Shown here piece after piece: positions 42,135 to 51,296 of a stretch of 64,000 nucleotides of DNA; positions within the stretch are counted from its first letter, which is position 1, and every line of letters begins with the position of its first letter. The stretch spans positions 744,001 to 808,000 of the forward strand of contig NZ_JAAAML010000001.1 in NCBI RefSeq assembly GCF_024105735.1, read 5' to 3'. The notes below the pieces were generated by a model. The model did no database searches. It saw nothing but the letters and a program-made list of their open reading frames with translations, and was not told where the DNA came from. The translations under genes were made by a program, and so were the position numbers. Origin of the DNA: Parahoeflea alexandrii (GTDB lineage Bacteria > Pseudomonadota > Alphaproteobacteria > Rhizobiales > Rhizobiaceae).

Positions 42135-44378
42135 TCAGGCGAAATCGACGAACTTGCTGAACGGCATTTCCCGCAACCTTGTTCCGGTCGCGGCGAAGAT
42201 GGCGCCGGCCAGGGCCGCGGCCGCGGGCGGAACCGGTGGTTCGCCGATGCCCAGCACACGGTCGCCGTTTTCAAGCCCGCGCACCTCGATTGTCGGGCAC
42301 TGGTACATGCGCATGCCTTGGAAACTGTCGAAATTGCTCTGGTCGGCAATGCCGTCGGTGTAGGTGATCTCGCAATTCATGGCATGGCCGAGTGCGAAGA
42401 CAACGCCGCCCTTGACCAGATTGTCGAAATTGACCGGATCGACGACGGTGCCGACTTCGGCGGCGACCCAGACCTTGTCGATCCTGATGCCGTATTCGGT
42501 GTTGCTGACCTCGATCACCTCGGCGCAGTGAACGCCGAAGGACTGGGTCAAGGCGACGCCGCGGCCGCGGCCATCGCCGAGAACGCCGTCCCAACCCGAC
42601 ATCTCGGCGACCGCCTCGAGCACCTTGCGCGCCTCGGGGTTGCTGCACAGCCGCAGCCGTTCCTCCATCGGATCGGCACCGGCGGCATGGATCAGTTCGT
42701 CGAGGCCCGCATTGTAGAAGAAGCCGTTCGAGGAAGCCCCAACCGAACGCCAGGAGCTGATCGGCGCGAGTTCGGGCGCGCGGTATCCGGTTACGCGCTG
42801 GTTGGGGATGGTGAAGGGCTGGTCCCAGGCCCCGGCGACGATCTGGCTATCGGGACCGGGCACAGACAGGCCCTGGCGACTCATCTGCGAGACGACGACG
42901 GAAGGCATGGCGATGCCCAGATCATAGGTCTCGACCTTGCCGTCCCGGACCACGCCGCGCAACTGCGCCATGGCGATCTGGCGGGTGAAATCGTGGCTCA
43001 TGTCCTGTTCGCGCGAATAGGTCAGCTTGACCGGCGTGCCCTTCATCTGGACGGCGATCTCTGCGGCCTGCTTGACCACTTCGTCCTCCAGCCGGTGACC
43101 GAAACTGCCGCCCATGTAGAGCGCATGCACGGTGACCTTCTCCGGATCGATGCCGGCGATCTTGCCGACATTGTTCTGGATGAAGCGCGGGATCTGCGTG
43201 CCGGTCCAGACCTCGGCGCGGTCGTCATCGACCCGGACGATGGCGCTGATCGGTTCGAGCGGCGCATGGGCCAGGTAGGGCGCGCGGTATTCGGCGCTGA
43301 TGATCTCGCCGGTTTCGGCAATCGAGATCTCGACATCGCCGTCATCGCGCTTGCGGCTGTCGAGCGCATCCTCGGTGAAGCTGTCGGCGAGCGCCTGCCA
43401 GTGTTCATCCATTGTAGCCGGGAACGGGGCGGGCCCCCATTCGGCCTCGACCGCCTCGGCGGCCTGGAAGGCGCGCCAGGTGTTGTCGGCGATTGCCGCC
43501 ACGCCGCCGGTGACCGCGACGACCTTGCTGACGCCGCGCATCTTCAGCGCCTCACCGGCGTCAAAACCAATCAAGGGACCGATCTGCGCCGGGTTGAGCT
43601 TGATCGCGGCGTGGACCATGCCGTCGACCTTGTGGTCGATGCCATAGCTTTGCGTACCGGTCGACTTGGCGACGATGTCGACGCGCTGCATCGGCTTGCC
43701 GATCAGGCGCCACTCGGATGGTGCCCGCAACTGGATGTCCTGCGGCGGGTCGATGGTGGCGGCGATCGGTGCCAGTTCGGCATAGGCAAGGGACGACCCA
43801 TCGGGAAGCAGCACGCGTCCGGCCTCGGTCCTCAGCTCGCTGGCAGCTGCTCCGGTCTTCTGCGCTGCGGCCAGCTTGAGGGTTTCGCGGGCCACGGCAC
43901 CGGCCTGGCGCAGCTTGACGAAACCGTCGGGAACGGTGGTGGAGCCGCCGGTGATCTGCATGCCGATGGTCTTCATCACCGCAGACAGGGCCCCGTAGGC
44001 GATGCTTTCGCCCACACCGCCGCCGGGCGCCATGAACGTGGCGGCTTCGTCGGCAAGCGCGGTGTTCCAGTAGGCGGGCGAGGGCGGGCCCGGATCGATC
44101 TTTACCTGGTCGAGCTCGACGTCGAGTTCCTCGGCGATCAGGGCGGCCTGGACCGAGTAGGCGCCCTGGCCCTTGTCGGCGCGGGGGGTGATCAGGGTCA
44201 CCCCATCCGCGTCAATGCGGACGTAAGGGGTGAGGGCTGCCTCGCCGTCACCAAGATTGTCCAGCAGCGGATTGGCGTGCGGCTTGTTGACCATGTAGGC
44301 GCCGAAGGCGACGCCGCCGGCGACTGCGACGGAGCCGATCAGGAAGGCGCGGCGGGTGAATGTCTTCAAACGGCCCAT
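42135..44378 (-). CDS. periplasmic molybdenum hydroxylase large subunit, isoquinoline 1-oxidoreductase (IorB) type
   Basis: A 747-residue molybdopterin-binding subunit of the xanthine dehydrogenase family. The N-terminus has a twin-arginine signal ([10 protein letters not shown]9-R10) followed by a hydrophobic stretch, so the folded holoenzyme is exported by Tat. Two repeated aldehyde-oxidase type domains follow; characteristic segments are [46 protein letters not shown] and the final [19 protein letters not shown] containing the catalytic glutamate. The substrate is likely an N-heterocycle or aldehyde. The gene starts 1 nt after the stop of the iron-sulfur subunit. No dedicated cytochrome or XdhC-type chaperone gene is adjacent. 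Confidence 0.9.
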   Translation of the reverse strand: MGRLKTFTRRAFLIGSVAVAGGVAFGAYMVNKPHANPLLDNLGDGEAALTPYVRIDADGVTLITPRADKGQGAYSVQAALIAEELDVELDQVKIDPGPPSPAYWNTALADEAATFMAPGGGVGESIAYGALSAVMKTIGMQITGGSTTVPDGFVKLRQAGAVARETLKLAAAQKTGAAASELRTEAGRVLLPDGSSLAYAELAPIAATIDPPQDIQLRAPSEWRLIGKPMQRVDIVAKSTGTQSYGIDHKVDGMVHAAIKLNPAQIGPLIGFDAGEALKMRGVSKVVAVTGGVAAIADNTWRAFQAAEAVEAEWGPAPFPATMDEHWQALADSFTEDALDSRKRDDGDVEISIAETGEIISAEYRAPYLAHAPLEPISAIVRVDDDRAEVWTGTQIPRFIQNNVGKIAGIDPEKVTVHALYMGGSFGHRLEDEVVKQAAEIAVQMKGTPVKLTYSREQDMSHDFTRQIAMAQLRGVVRDGKVETYDLGIAMPSVVVSQMSRQGLSVPGPDSQIVAGAWDQPFTIPNQRVTGYRAPELAPISSWRSVGASSNGFFYNAGLDELIHAAGADPMEERLRLCSNPEARKVLEAVAEMSGWDGVLGDGRGRGVALTQSFGVHCAEVIEVSNTEYGIRIDKVWVAAEVGTVVDPVNFDNLVKGGVVFALGHAMNCEITYTDGIADQSNFDSFQGMRMYQCPTIEVRGLENGDRVLGIGEPPVPPAAAALAGAIFAATGTRLREMPFSKFVDFA

Positions 44379-44379
44379 A

Positions 44380-44838
44380 TCAAGCGCTCCTGACGGTTCT
44401 GGCGGCGGTTTTCACCGCTTCGCGAATGCGTGGATAGGTGCCGCAGCGGCACAGATTGCCGCTCATTGCATCGTCGATGTCTTCGTCGCTCGGGTTGGGA
44501 TTTTCCGCCAGCAATGCCGCAGCGGACATGATCTGGCCAGATTGGCAATAACCGCACTGGGCGACCTGATGTTCGATCCAGGCCGCCTGAACCGCATGCA
44601 GCGCGTCAGGTGTGCCGAGGCCGTTTATGGTGGTGACCTCGCCCTCGAGATCGCCAACCGGCTGCTGGCAGGAGCGGATGGCATAGCCATCGACATGGAC
44701 GGTGCAGGCGCCGCATTGGGCGATGCCGCAACCGTATTTCACGCCGGTGATGCCGAGTTCGTCACGCAGCACCCACAACAGCGGCATGTCGGGTTCGACA
44801 TCGACCTCATGGATTTTTCCGTCTACGGTGAGTTTCAT
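44380..44838 (-). CDS. (2Fe-2S) subunit of the molybdenum hydroxylase (IorA type)
   Basis: A 152-residue electron-transfer subunit carrying two [2Fe-2S] clusters. The plant-ferredoxin-like cluster uses C37, C42, C45 and C57 ([17 protein letters not shown]). The second cluster in the helical domain uses C95, C98, C130 and C132 ([10 protein letters not shown] and [12 protein letters not shown]). Length fits IorA, CoxS and NdhS. It has no signal peptide and is presumably carried to the periplasm bound to the Tat-exported large subunit. It is the first gene of the two-gene unit, divergent from a TetR gene. Confidence 0.93.
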   Translation of the reverse strand: MKLTVDGKIHEVDVEPDMPLLWVLRDELGITGVKYGCGIAQCGACTVHVDGYAIRSCQQPVGDLEGEVTTINGLGTPDALHAVQAAWIEHQVAQCGYCQSGQIMSAAALLAENPNPSDEDIDDAMSGNLCRCGTYPRIREAVKTAARTVRSA

Positions 44839-44948
44839 CGGCGTGCCTCCAAGCAGCAGCAGGGTTTGGTCAATGCGGTATATGGGGAGCGGAACCGGCA
44901 GCAGGGCGTGGCCATTGGTCGTTTTCCCGACATCGTCGAAGAAAGTAT

Positions 44949-44973
44949 TTTACAAAATTACAATAGTTGTCAA
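44949..44973. promoter_or_regulatory. candidate TetR operator overlapping the leftward iorAB-type promoter
   Basis: TTTACAA (44949-44955) and TTGTCAA (44967-44973) form an inverted repeat with one mismatch and an 11-nt spacer, 11 nt before the TetR start. On the minus strand the same stretch reads TTGACA followed by TAAAAT, a reasonable promoter for the iron-sulfur and molybdenum subunit genes. The TTGACA-TAAAAT spacing is 15 nt, short of optimal. Confidence 0.45.
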
Positions 44974-44984
44974 GATGTATTGAT

Positions 44985-45545
44985 ATGACAGACCGTGACC
45001 ACAAAATTCTTGATGCCGCCATCGCGGTGTTTGCGCGCTACGGCGTGCGCAAGGCGACAATGGGCGACATTGCCGAACAGGCAGGCATGTCGCGGCCAAC
45101 GCTTTACGCCCGTTACGCCAACAAGGACGAGATCATGGCGGCAGCGATGCAGCTGATCTCCGAACGCGTGATCAACGAGGTGGTCGAGGCGTGGCAATCC
45201 GCCGAAACGATCAGTGAACGGATCGACATCTTTCTCGACTGCGCGATCGTGCGGTTCTTTGACCAGATCAAGCAGATGCCGGATTCAGGCGACCTGATGA
45301 TCGGAAGCGGGGATGGTGCGGCGACCCATCTTGGTGCCGAGCAAGGCAAGATCGACCTTCTGGCGGGCCTCTTCGACACCCGCAGGGATGCACTTGCCGC
45401 TCACGGCATGACAGCCGCGGAGCTGGCGGATTTCTTCTACGCGAGCGCCTCGAGCTTCAAGTTCACCGCCCGCGACGGCAAGCATCTCGAAAGCCTGCTC
45501 GCCACCTTGAAGAGCAGCGTGATGATCATGCTCGGCGAGGGCTGA
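44985..45545 (+). CDS. TetR/AcrR-family transcriptional regulator
   Basis: A 186-residue regulator with an N-terminal TetR helix-turn-helix (KILDAAIAVFARYGVRKATMGDIAEQAGMSRPTLYARYANKDEI, residues about 6-49, quoted by position) and an alpha-helical ligand domain. The divergent arrangement with the molybdenum hydroxylase genes suggests it controls them and perhaps itself. No Shine-Dalgarno is visible before the ATG at 44985; the AT-rich leader continues right to the start. A TTG at 44967 in frame would lie inside the operator candidate and is less likely. The ligand may be the substrate of the hydroxylase, by inference only. Confidence 0.9.
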   Translation: MTDRDHKILDAAIAVFARYGVRKATMGDIAEQAGMSRPTLYARYANKDEIMAAAMQLISERVINEVVEAWQSAETISERIDIFLDCAIVRFFDQIKQMPDSGDLMIGSGDGAATHLGAEQGKIDLLAGLFDTRRDALAAHGMTAAELADFFYASASSFKFTARDGKHLESLLATLKSSVMIMLGEG

Positions 45546-45699
45546 GCCTGTCTCGCGGCATAGGGCGCGGGCGGCTTGCAATGGCGCATGATGGTGGCGG
45601 TCTTGCGCATCCGGCCGTTGATCCACGTCAATGCGGCGGGATGCATGTGTGCGCAGATTGAGGACAGCCGATGTTGCTCAATGTCCGAAGGAAACACTT

Positions 45700-46059
45700 A
45701 TGGCCCTTTCAATCAGATCCGCCTTGTTCGCCCTCTCGCTGGCAGGGTTTGCCGGATGGTCGAATGGACCGGCGCTAGCCGGTGACTGCACCGGTTATGT
45801 CGTCGGGGTGAAGCCGATCAGCCAGTACAACCATGCGCGCGGCAACGGCTTTCTGGCGGTGCGCACGGGGCCGGGATCGAGCTTTCAGCAGATTGGCGAG
45901 GTCTACCGCGGCGACGAGGTTTCGGTCTACGACCGGCGCGGAAATTGGTACGCGATCACCTGCATGTCGGGTCGCTGCATGCAGCCGATGTGGGGCACGC
46001 CGATGCCATCGGGCTGGGTGTCGGGAAAGTATGTCGATGCGCGCGGGGTTTGTCCCTGA
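45700..46059 (+). CDS. exported SH3-type small protein
   Basis: A 119-residue secreted protein with a signal peptide (residues about 1-28, ending GPALAGD) and a bacterial SH3-like domain: LAVRTGPGSSFQQIGEVYRGDEVSVYDRRGNWYAI, at about residues 52-86. Four cysteines are present in the mature part and could form disulfides. SH3b domains often bind wall or peptide ligands; the role here is unknown. AAGGA at 45688-45692 is spaced 7 nt from the ATG. It is not obviously in an operon with its neighbours. Confidence 0.82.
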   Translation: MALSIRSALFALSLAGFAGWSNGPALAGDCTGYVVGVKPISQYNHARGNGFLAVRTGPGSSFQQIGEVYRGDEVSVYDRRGNWYAITCMSGRCMQPMWGTPMPSGWVSGKYVDARGVCP

Positions 46060-46197
46060 CAGGCCTCGTGAAGGCCGGTCAACCGCGGCCGGATATTCGG
46101 GTCTGCTGATAATCGCAAATTGCGAAACCGCTTCTTTCATGCGAAGACCACGGTTCGGAAGCTATTCTGAATTCAAACGCTTGTTGGGAGAAAGCAA

Positions 46198-47154
46198 TTG
46201 AAAAACACGACAATGGTTTTGGCGCTGGGGATTTGCGCCGGCATGTTCGCATCGAGCGCGTTCGCAGAAACACGCATCACCTACAAGTCCGCGAAAACCG
46301 GTTCGTCCTATTACCAGATGGGCGTGCAACTGGCTGAAGCGATGAAGGCCGGCACCGATGGCGAGATCATCGTCACGGTGGAGGAAAGCCAGGGCTCGGT
46401 GCAGAACGTGATGGAAGCCAAGGCGCGTGGCGGCGACTATGTCTTTACCACGCCGCCGGCGTTGATCGGGCTTGCCCAGGGCGGCAAGGCGATGTTCGAG
46501 GGCAAGGGCGATCCGAAATTCGACGAGATCCGGGCGCTGTTTCCGATCCCGTCGCTGACCATGCATTTCGTCATGTCGGCTGACAGCGGTGTGACCGATT
46601 TCGCCGGCATGGAAGGCAAGACCATCCTGCTCGGCAAGGGATCTTTCGGCGCGACCGAGGGCGAGAAATATCTCAAGCTGTTCGGCCTTGAAGGCAAGGT
46701 CAACCTGGCCGAGGTCGAGCTGTCGAACGCTGTTCCGGCGCTGCAGAACGGTCAGATCGACGGCTTCGTGACCGCCGGCTCATGGCCCGCGCCGAACGTG
46801 ATCGAGGCCGCCGCCTCAACCGATGTCGTCGTGCTGTCGCTCAGCGATGAACAGATCGCGGAAACCAAGCGGTCGAAGCTGGTCATCCCGGCCGGAACCT
46901 ATGCCGGCCAGAGCGCCGACATCGCCACCACCTCTCTGCCGGTTGCGGCTTTCACCACCACCGCGATGAGCGATGATGCCGCCTATCAGCTGACCAAGAC
47001 CTTCTGGGAAAGCAAGGCTGCCATGGCCGAGGACGCGCCTTGGTGGAAGGGCGTCGACGCGGCGCTGATGTCCAACATCAACACCAAGCTGCATCCGGGT
47101 GCGGTCCGTTACTACACGGAAGCCGGGATCGAGCTGACGGCAGACCAGCAGTAA
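46198..47154 (+). CDS. TRAP transporter solute-binding protein, TAXI family
   Basis: A 318-residue periplasmic binding protein with a signal peptide (FASSAFAET). The mature N-terminus ITYKSAKTGSSYYQMGVQLAE is the TAXI-type opening, and SFGATEGEKYLKLFG and the tail WWKGVDAAL fit the family. The start is TTG at 46198 with GGGAGA about eight bases upstream; the next ATG would remove part of the signal peptide. The fused permease gene follows after a 90-nt gap on the same strand, completing a TAXI-TRAP uptake system driven by an ion gradient. Glutamate and related dicarboxylates are known TAXI substrates, but the ligand here is not known. Confidence 0.88.
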   Translation: MKNTTMVLALGICAGMFASSAFAETRITYKSAKTGSSYYQMGVQLAEAMKAGTDGEIIVTVEESQGSVQNVMEAKARGGDYVFTTPPALIGLAQGGKAMFEGKGDPKFDEIRALFPIPSLTMHFVMSADSGVTDFAGMEGKTILLGKGSFGATEGEKYLKLFGLEGKVNLAEVELSNAVPALQNGQIDGFVTAGSWPAPNVIEAAASTDVVVLSLSDEQIAETKRSKLVIPAGTYAGQSADIATTSLPVAAFTTTAMSDDAAYQLTKTFWESKAAMAEDAPWWKGVDAALMSNINTKLHPGAVRYYTEAGIELTADQQ

Positions 47155-47244
47155 GAAGCTGCAGTTGCTGCCCGGCTGCCGAAGCCGGGAAGCACGTCTC
47201 ACCTCAATCCGCCCCCAATATCCTGAAAACCGGGAGCCTGTCGG

Positions 47245-49005
47245 ATGCGAATGGCCATGATTGCCAGCGCCGTGTGCCTGGTGGTGTTTCATCTCGGGCT
47301 GATCTTCTGGGGGCTGGTGCCGAACCTGGTCAGCCGGCCGCTGCACCTGGCGCTGGCGCTGCCTTGGATCTTCCTGTTCGTGGAAGGCAGCCGGGCTTAC
47401 CGGGCAAGCGGTGCCGCCTTTTGCGGGCTGGGGATGGCGGCAAGTCTCTGGGTGGCATGGAATCACTCGGAACTGGGCGACCAATACGGGTTTCTCGAAG
47501 GTGATGTGCAGACTGGTATCGCCATCGTGCTGCTCCTGGTGGTGCTGGAGGCAGCGCGCCGGGCGATCAGCTGGCCGCTGCCGACGGTGGCGTTGCTGGC
47601 GCTCATCTACGGCCTTTTCGGACAGCATATACCGGGAGAATTCGGCCATTCCGGCACGCCGCTTGCGAGTTTTCTCGGCACGCTGACCATTGCCGAGGGC
47701 GGCATCTGGGGCAGCCTCGCCGGGGTGTCGGTCAGTGTCGTGGCGATCTTCGTGATCTTCGGGGCGGTGCTCAATGCCGGTGAGGCGGGCCAGGGCTTCA
47801 TGAACATCGCCTCGGCCGCGGCCGGCCGGCTCAAGGGCGGGGCGGCCAAGGTGTCGGTGATTTCGTCTGCGCTGTTCGGCTCGATCTCCGGTTCGGCGTC
47901 GGCCAATGTTGCCTCGACCGGTGCGATCACGCTGCCGGCAATGACCAGGCTCGGTTACCCGAAACGGCTTGCGGCAGCGGTGGAGGCAGTGGCGTCGTCG
48001 GGCGGGCAAATCATGCCGCCGCTGATGGGGGCGGGCGCCTTCGTCATGGTCGAACTCACCGGCGTTCCCTACACGGCGATCATGGCGGCGGCGCTGCTGC
48101 CGGCGTTTCTGTATTTCTTCGCCGTCTGGATCGGCATCAACGGCTATGCCAGCCGCTATGAGCTGGCAGGGCTGGCCAGGGAAGACCGCCCGGATCTGCG
48201 CGCGGTGATCATCACCTCGGCGTTTTTTGCTATTCCTTTCGCGGTGCTGATGTGGGGCATGTTCGCAGCCCGGTACACGCCTCAATATGCCGCCTGCCTG
48301 GCCATCCTCGTCGGCTTCGCAATGCTGTTCTTCCATGCTGACGGCGTGCTGGATATCCGCAGAATCCTCTTCCGGATGGAAAACGCGGTGATCACGGCGG
48401 CCCGGCAGGTGTCGATGATTGCGGCGATCATCCTGTGCGCCTCGATCATCATCGGCGTGCTGTCGATCACCGGCCTGGGGGTGAAGATCACCTCGCTGAT
48501 CCTGTCGGCCTCGGGCGGCATGCTGTGGCCGTCGCTGCTCTTGACGGCGCTTGCCTGCCTGGTGCTCGGAATGGAGGTGCCGACGACGGCGGCCTACGTG
48601 ATCTGTGTGTCGGTAGCCGGTCCGGCGCTGACCAAGCTGGGGCTTGAACCCTTGCAAGCGCATCTGTTCGTGTTCTGGTTCGCGCTGCTGTCGACGATAA
48701 CGCCGCCGGTCTGCGGCGCAGTCTTCATTGCCGCCGGCATGATCGGCGAGAACTGGCTGAAGGTCGCGGTCACCGCCATGAGTCTCGGCCTCGGTCTCTA
48801 CATCATTCCGCTGACGATGGTTGCCAACCCGGCGATCATGGGTCTTGCGACCGAGCCGCTTGCGGCCATCCTGGCACTGGTGCAGATCGGACTGGGGCTG
48901 GCGCTGATCTCCTACGCGTTGATCGGCGTGTTCACGCCGTTGCGCCGTGCGGCGCTTGGTTTGGCGGGATTTGCGGTGTTGTTTGGTCCGGTGATGCTCG
49001 GCTGA
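47245..49005 (+). CDS. TRAP transporter fused permease (small and large subunits in one chain)
   Basis: A 586-residue inner-membrane protein. The first four helices (about residues 1-130) correspond to the DctQ-type subunit and the rest, about 12 helices, to the DctM-type channel. DctM signatures are visible: SALFGSISGSASANVASTGA, SSGGQIMPPLMGAGAFVM and LGMEVPTTAAYVICVSVAGP. The fused form is typical of TAXI systems, matching the TAXI binding protein upstream. GGGAG at 47232-47236 is spaced 8 nt from the ATG. It lies about 450 nt before mraZ. Confidence 0.92.
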   Translation: MRMAMIASAVCLVVFHLGLIFWGLVPNLVSRPLHLALALPWIFLFVEGSRAYRASGAAFCGLGMAASLWVAWNHSELGDQYGFLEGDVQTGIAIVLLLVVLEAARRAISWPLPTVALLALIYGLFGQHIPGEFGHSGTPLASFLGTLTIAEGGIWGSLAGVSVSVVAIFVIFGAVLNAGEAGQGFMNIASAAAGRLKGGAAKVSVISSALFGSISGSASANVASTGAITLPAMTRLGYPKRLAAAVEAVASSGGQIMPPLMGAGAFVMVELTGVPYTAIMAAALLPAFLYFFAVWIGINGYASRYELAGLAREDRPDLRAVIITSAFFAIPFAVLMWGMFAARYTPQYAACLAILVGFAMLFFHADGVLDIRRILFRMENAVITAARQVSMIAAIILCASIIIGVLSITGLGVKITSLILSASGGMLWPSLLLTALACLVLGMEVPTTAAYVICVSVAGPALTKLGLEPLQAHLFVFWFALLSTITPPVCGAVFIAAGMIGENWLKVAVTAMSLGLGLYIIPLTMVANPAIMGLATEPLAAILALVQIGLGLALISYALIGVFTPLRRAALGLAGFAVLFGPVMLG

Positions 49006-49180
49006 AACTCGCCTGCCTGCTTTCGGGCCTTCGCAAACAAAGTGGATATGATCGAGGCCGTCCCGGCTGCTTCGCCTGTCTCGACGGTTTCGATGTGTTG
49101 AAAGCACCTGCAGTGGAGTATTTCGAGCCTGGAAAGGCGGCTTCCCGGCTCGTTTTGCGTTCACACTCTGTCCATCATTC

Positions 49181-49226
49181 CTAACCCTTCGTTAATCTTG
49201 ACAGGATATTAATGGCGCAAACTCGT
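49181..49226 (+). promoter_or_regulatory. candidate dcw promoter with adjoining near-consensus CtrA box
   Basis: CTAA-N7-TTAA at 49181-49195 differs by one base from the CtrA consensus TTAA-N7-TTAA. Two bases later a perfect -35 TTGACA begins (49198-49203). The -10 element about 17 nt downstream is weak (near 49221-49226). Confidence 0.5.
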
Positions 49227-49245
49227 GCGCCTGATGGGGGTGGTT

Positions 49246-49280
49246 CCCATTGACGCCCATAGTGGCCCATGGTATCCCAA
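49246..49280 (+). promoter_or_regulatory. four MraZ-binding repeats (MRB), 10-bp period
   Basis: CCCAT occurs at 49246-49250, 49256-49260 and 49266-49270, and CCCAA at 49276-49280, with exact 5-nt spacers. On the other strand these read (A/T)TGGG repeats, the known MraZ box arrangement of TGGGN repeats separated by 5 nt. They lie downstream of the TTGACA element and 176 nt before mraZ, so MraZ binding should repress the cluster. Confidence 0.85.
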
Positions 49281-49455
49281 ATGCCCAAGATCAGCAGGCG
49301 GGCATCCGCCGTTTCATCCCAATCCGGACTGCGGTTCCAAGCGGAATCCGTGAAGGCGGTGTTCGCCGCCCTGGAAGTCCTGTGCGCGGATGAGCGGTGC
49401 CCAACCGGGGGATCGATGGAGTGGGGCCAACAGGCGGAAGCGGCGGTACAGAGTC

Positions 49456-49884
49456 ATGAACCGGTTCCTGTCGAATGCGACAAACAGGATCGACGCGAAG
49501 GGGCGGGTTTCCGTGCCATCGATGTTCCGTGCTGTGCTGGCGCGCTCGGCGGTGGAAGAGCTCTACGCCTGGCAGGATTTCGTGTTTCCGGCGGTCTCGA
49601 TGGCCGGGCCGGAAGTGCTCGAACGCTTCGAGCGGATGATCGGATCGGCGGACCCGTTCTCTGCGGAAGCCAACAAGATGTCGCTGCTTATTCACGGCGG
49701 CGGGGTGTTCATGAAGCTCGATGGCGAGGGTCGGCTTCTGGTGACGGATTTCATCCGCGATTTCACGGGCATCACCGACAGGGTGACGTTCGCGGGGCGG
49801 GGGGATCATTTTCAGCTCTGGGAGCCGGCGGCATTCGAGGAAATGCAGTCGCGGGCCCGGAAAGAACGGACGGCCATTTCCTGA
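49456..49884 (+). CDS. mraZ: transcriptional regulator MraZ
   Basis: A 142-residue regulator of the dcw cluster with two SpoVT-AbrB-type MraZ repeats. The first has [19 protein letters not shown] (residues about 8-26) and the second [17 protein letters not shown] (about 92-110). The family oligomerises into rings and binds TGGG repeats upstream of its own gene; four such repeats are visible at 49246-49280. The ATG at 49456 gives the standard MNRFLSN start; an upstream in-frame ATG adds a basic stretch not seen in the family. rsmH follows after 26 nt. Confidence 0.95.
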   Translation: MNRFLSNATNRIDAKGRVSVPSMFRAVLARSAVEELYAWQDFVFPAVSMAGPEVLERFERMIGSADPFSAEANKMSLLIHGGGVFMKLDGEGRLLVTDFIRDFTGITDRVTFAGRGDHFQLWEPAAFEEMQSRARKERTAIS

Positions 49885-49910
49885 CCGTCCGCAACGGATG
49901 GAGAAACGGA

Positions 49911-50936
49911 ATGGTGGCGGACATGGGCGACGGTGAAACTGACGTCCAAGGCGGACCTGTCCGCCACATTCCGGTTCTTCTCCAGGAAGTCCTGACAGCC
50001 CTGGAACCGGCCTCCGACGAAACCATTGTCGATGGCACCTTCGGGGCCGGCGGCTATACCGCCGCCATCCTCGAGGCCGGGGCGGATGTCGTTGCCTTTG
50101 ACCGTGATCCGGATGCGATTGCCGCGGGTGCTGCGATGGTCGAGGCTTCGGGCGGCAAGCTCAAGCTCATCCATGCAAGGTTTTCCGAACTGCTCGATCA
50201 TGTCGCGGAGGCAAGCCTTGACGGCGTGGTGCTCGATATTGGCGTGTCCTCGATGCAGATCGACGAGGCCGAGCGCGGGTTCTCCTTCATGCGCGACGGG
50301 CCGCTCGACATGCGGATGGGGCAATCGGGCGTCAGCGCCGCCGACGTGGTCAACCGGGCCAAGCCCTCCGACATGACCCGTATCTTCGGCATTCTGGGCG
50401 AAGAACGGCATGCGGGACGGATCTCGCGGGCGATCGAGGCGGAGCGGCAGAAGGCGCCCTTCGAGACAACGCGGCAGCTGGCCGGACTGATCGAGAAGGT
50501 GTCGCCGCGGCGGCCGCAGGACAAGATCCATCCGGCCACACGCGTGTTTCAGGCGCTTCGAACTTATGTCAACGACGAGCTTGGTGAACTGGCGCGGACG
50601 CTGTTTGCCGCCGAGCGGGCACTCAAGCCGGGCGGGCGGCTGGTGGTGGTCAGCTTCCATTCGCTCGAGGACCGGATCGTCAAGCGGTTCTTCCAGGACC
50701 GGGCCGGCAAGGCGTCGGGCTCGCGCCATTTGCCGATGGTGGCAGAGCGGCAATCGACATTCACACTGATCGGCAAGCAGCCGGTGACAGCCGGGGAGGC
50801 TGAGTGCGAGGCCAATCCACGCTCACGGTCAGCCAAGCTCAGGGCAGGCTCGCGCACCGGCGCACCTGCGGGCAAGGCCGACGCCGATATTCTTCCCGTC
50901 CCCAACCTGGCCGCGCTCGCGGCGCTCGGAGGCTGA
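49911..50936 (+). CDS. rsmH: 16S rRNA (cytosine1402-N4)-methyltransferase RsmH
   Basis: A 341-residue methyltransferase that modifies C1402 in the decoding centre of 16S rRNA. The RsmH opening [13 protein letters not shown] is followed by the SAM motif [11 protein letters not shown] at about residues 40-50, [19 protein letters not shown], the substrate region [19 protein letters not shown] and the [13 protein letters not shown] motif. GGAG at 49900-49903 is spaced 7 nt from the ATG at 49911; the ATG at 49923 is less well placed. It is the second gene of the dcw cluster and is followed by ftsL after 3 nt. Confidence 0.96.
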   Translation: MVADMGDGETDVQGGPVRHIPVLLQEVLTALEPASDETIVDGTFGAGGYTAAILEAGADVVAFDRDPDAIAAGAAMVEASGGKLKLIHARFSELLDHVAEASLDGVVLDIGVSSMQIDEAERGFSFMRDGPLDMRMGQSGVSAADVVNRAKPSDMTRIFGILGEERHAGRISRAIEAERQKAPFETTRQLAGLIEKVSPRRPQDKIHPATRVFQALRTYVNDELGELARTLFAAERALKPGGRLVVVSFHSLEDRIVKRFFQDRAGKASGSRHLPMVAERQSTFTLIGKQPVTAGEAECEANPRSRSAKLRAGSRTGAPAGKADADILPVPNLAALAALGG

Positions 50937-50939
50937 TCC

Positions 50940-51296
50940 ATGCTGAGAACGCTCGACGTGGTGCTTGTCGTGGCGATGGTCGCCGCCGCCACAATCACCT
51001 ACCAGATCAAGCATGCAGCGGAAGAGAAGCTGGCCGAAGTGCGAGAGCTGCAGGCCGAGATCAAGCTGCAGGAAGAAACCATCGATCTGCTCGAGGCCGA
51101 CTGGAGCCTGCTCAACCAGCCGTCGCGGCTTCAGCAGCTTTCCACGGCATTCGAGGCAGAGCTCGGTCTCAAGCCGATCGCTCCCGAGCAGATGGCGGAG
51201 CCTGACGAACTGCCCGGACGGGCAAGCGATTTCGAACCGCAGATCGCCGAAGGTGTCACAGATGCGGAATTGACAACGGGGTCGGTGCAGCCATGA
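50940..51296 (+). CDS. ftsL: cell division protein FtsL-like
   Basis: A 118-residue bitopic membrane protein. One helix at about residues 5-22 (VVLVVAMVAAATITY) is followed by a coiled coil (EEKLAEVRELQAEIKLQEETIDLLEADW, by position 28-55) and a short periplasmic tail. Together with FtsB and FtsQ, FtsL activates septal wall synthesis. Sequence conservation in this family is low, but size, topology and position between rsmH and ftsI fix the call. Its stop overlaps the ftsI start by the ATGA arrangement. Confidence 0.88.
   Translation: MLRTLDVVLVVAMVAAATITYQIKHAAEEKLAEVRELQAEIKLQEETIDLLEADWSLLNQPSRLQQLSTAFEAELGLKPIAPEQMAEPDELPGRASDFEPQIAEGVTDAELTTGSVQP

Larger units (their letters stand above)
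49006..49455. other. intergenic region and leader upstream of the dcw cluster
   Basis: About 450 bases with no credible gene between the TRAP permease and mraZ. The first half is unremarkable. From 49180 onward it holds a candidate CtrA box, a TTGACA promoter element and four MraZ boxes, so the region from there to mraZ is the dcw leader. Confidence 0.6.

Noticed and set aside
46816-49164. Long open frame of 782 codons on the minus strand opposite the TRAP genes
   Set aside because: It is antisense to the well-supported TAXI/TRAP genes and its translation is arginine/histidine/glutamine-rich with no family pattern, as expected for antisense frames in GC-rich DNA. The same applies to 508-2064, 3547-5496, 42318-44393 and 56010-58331.
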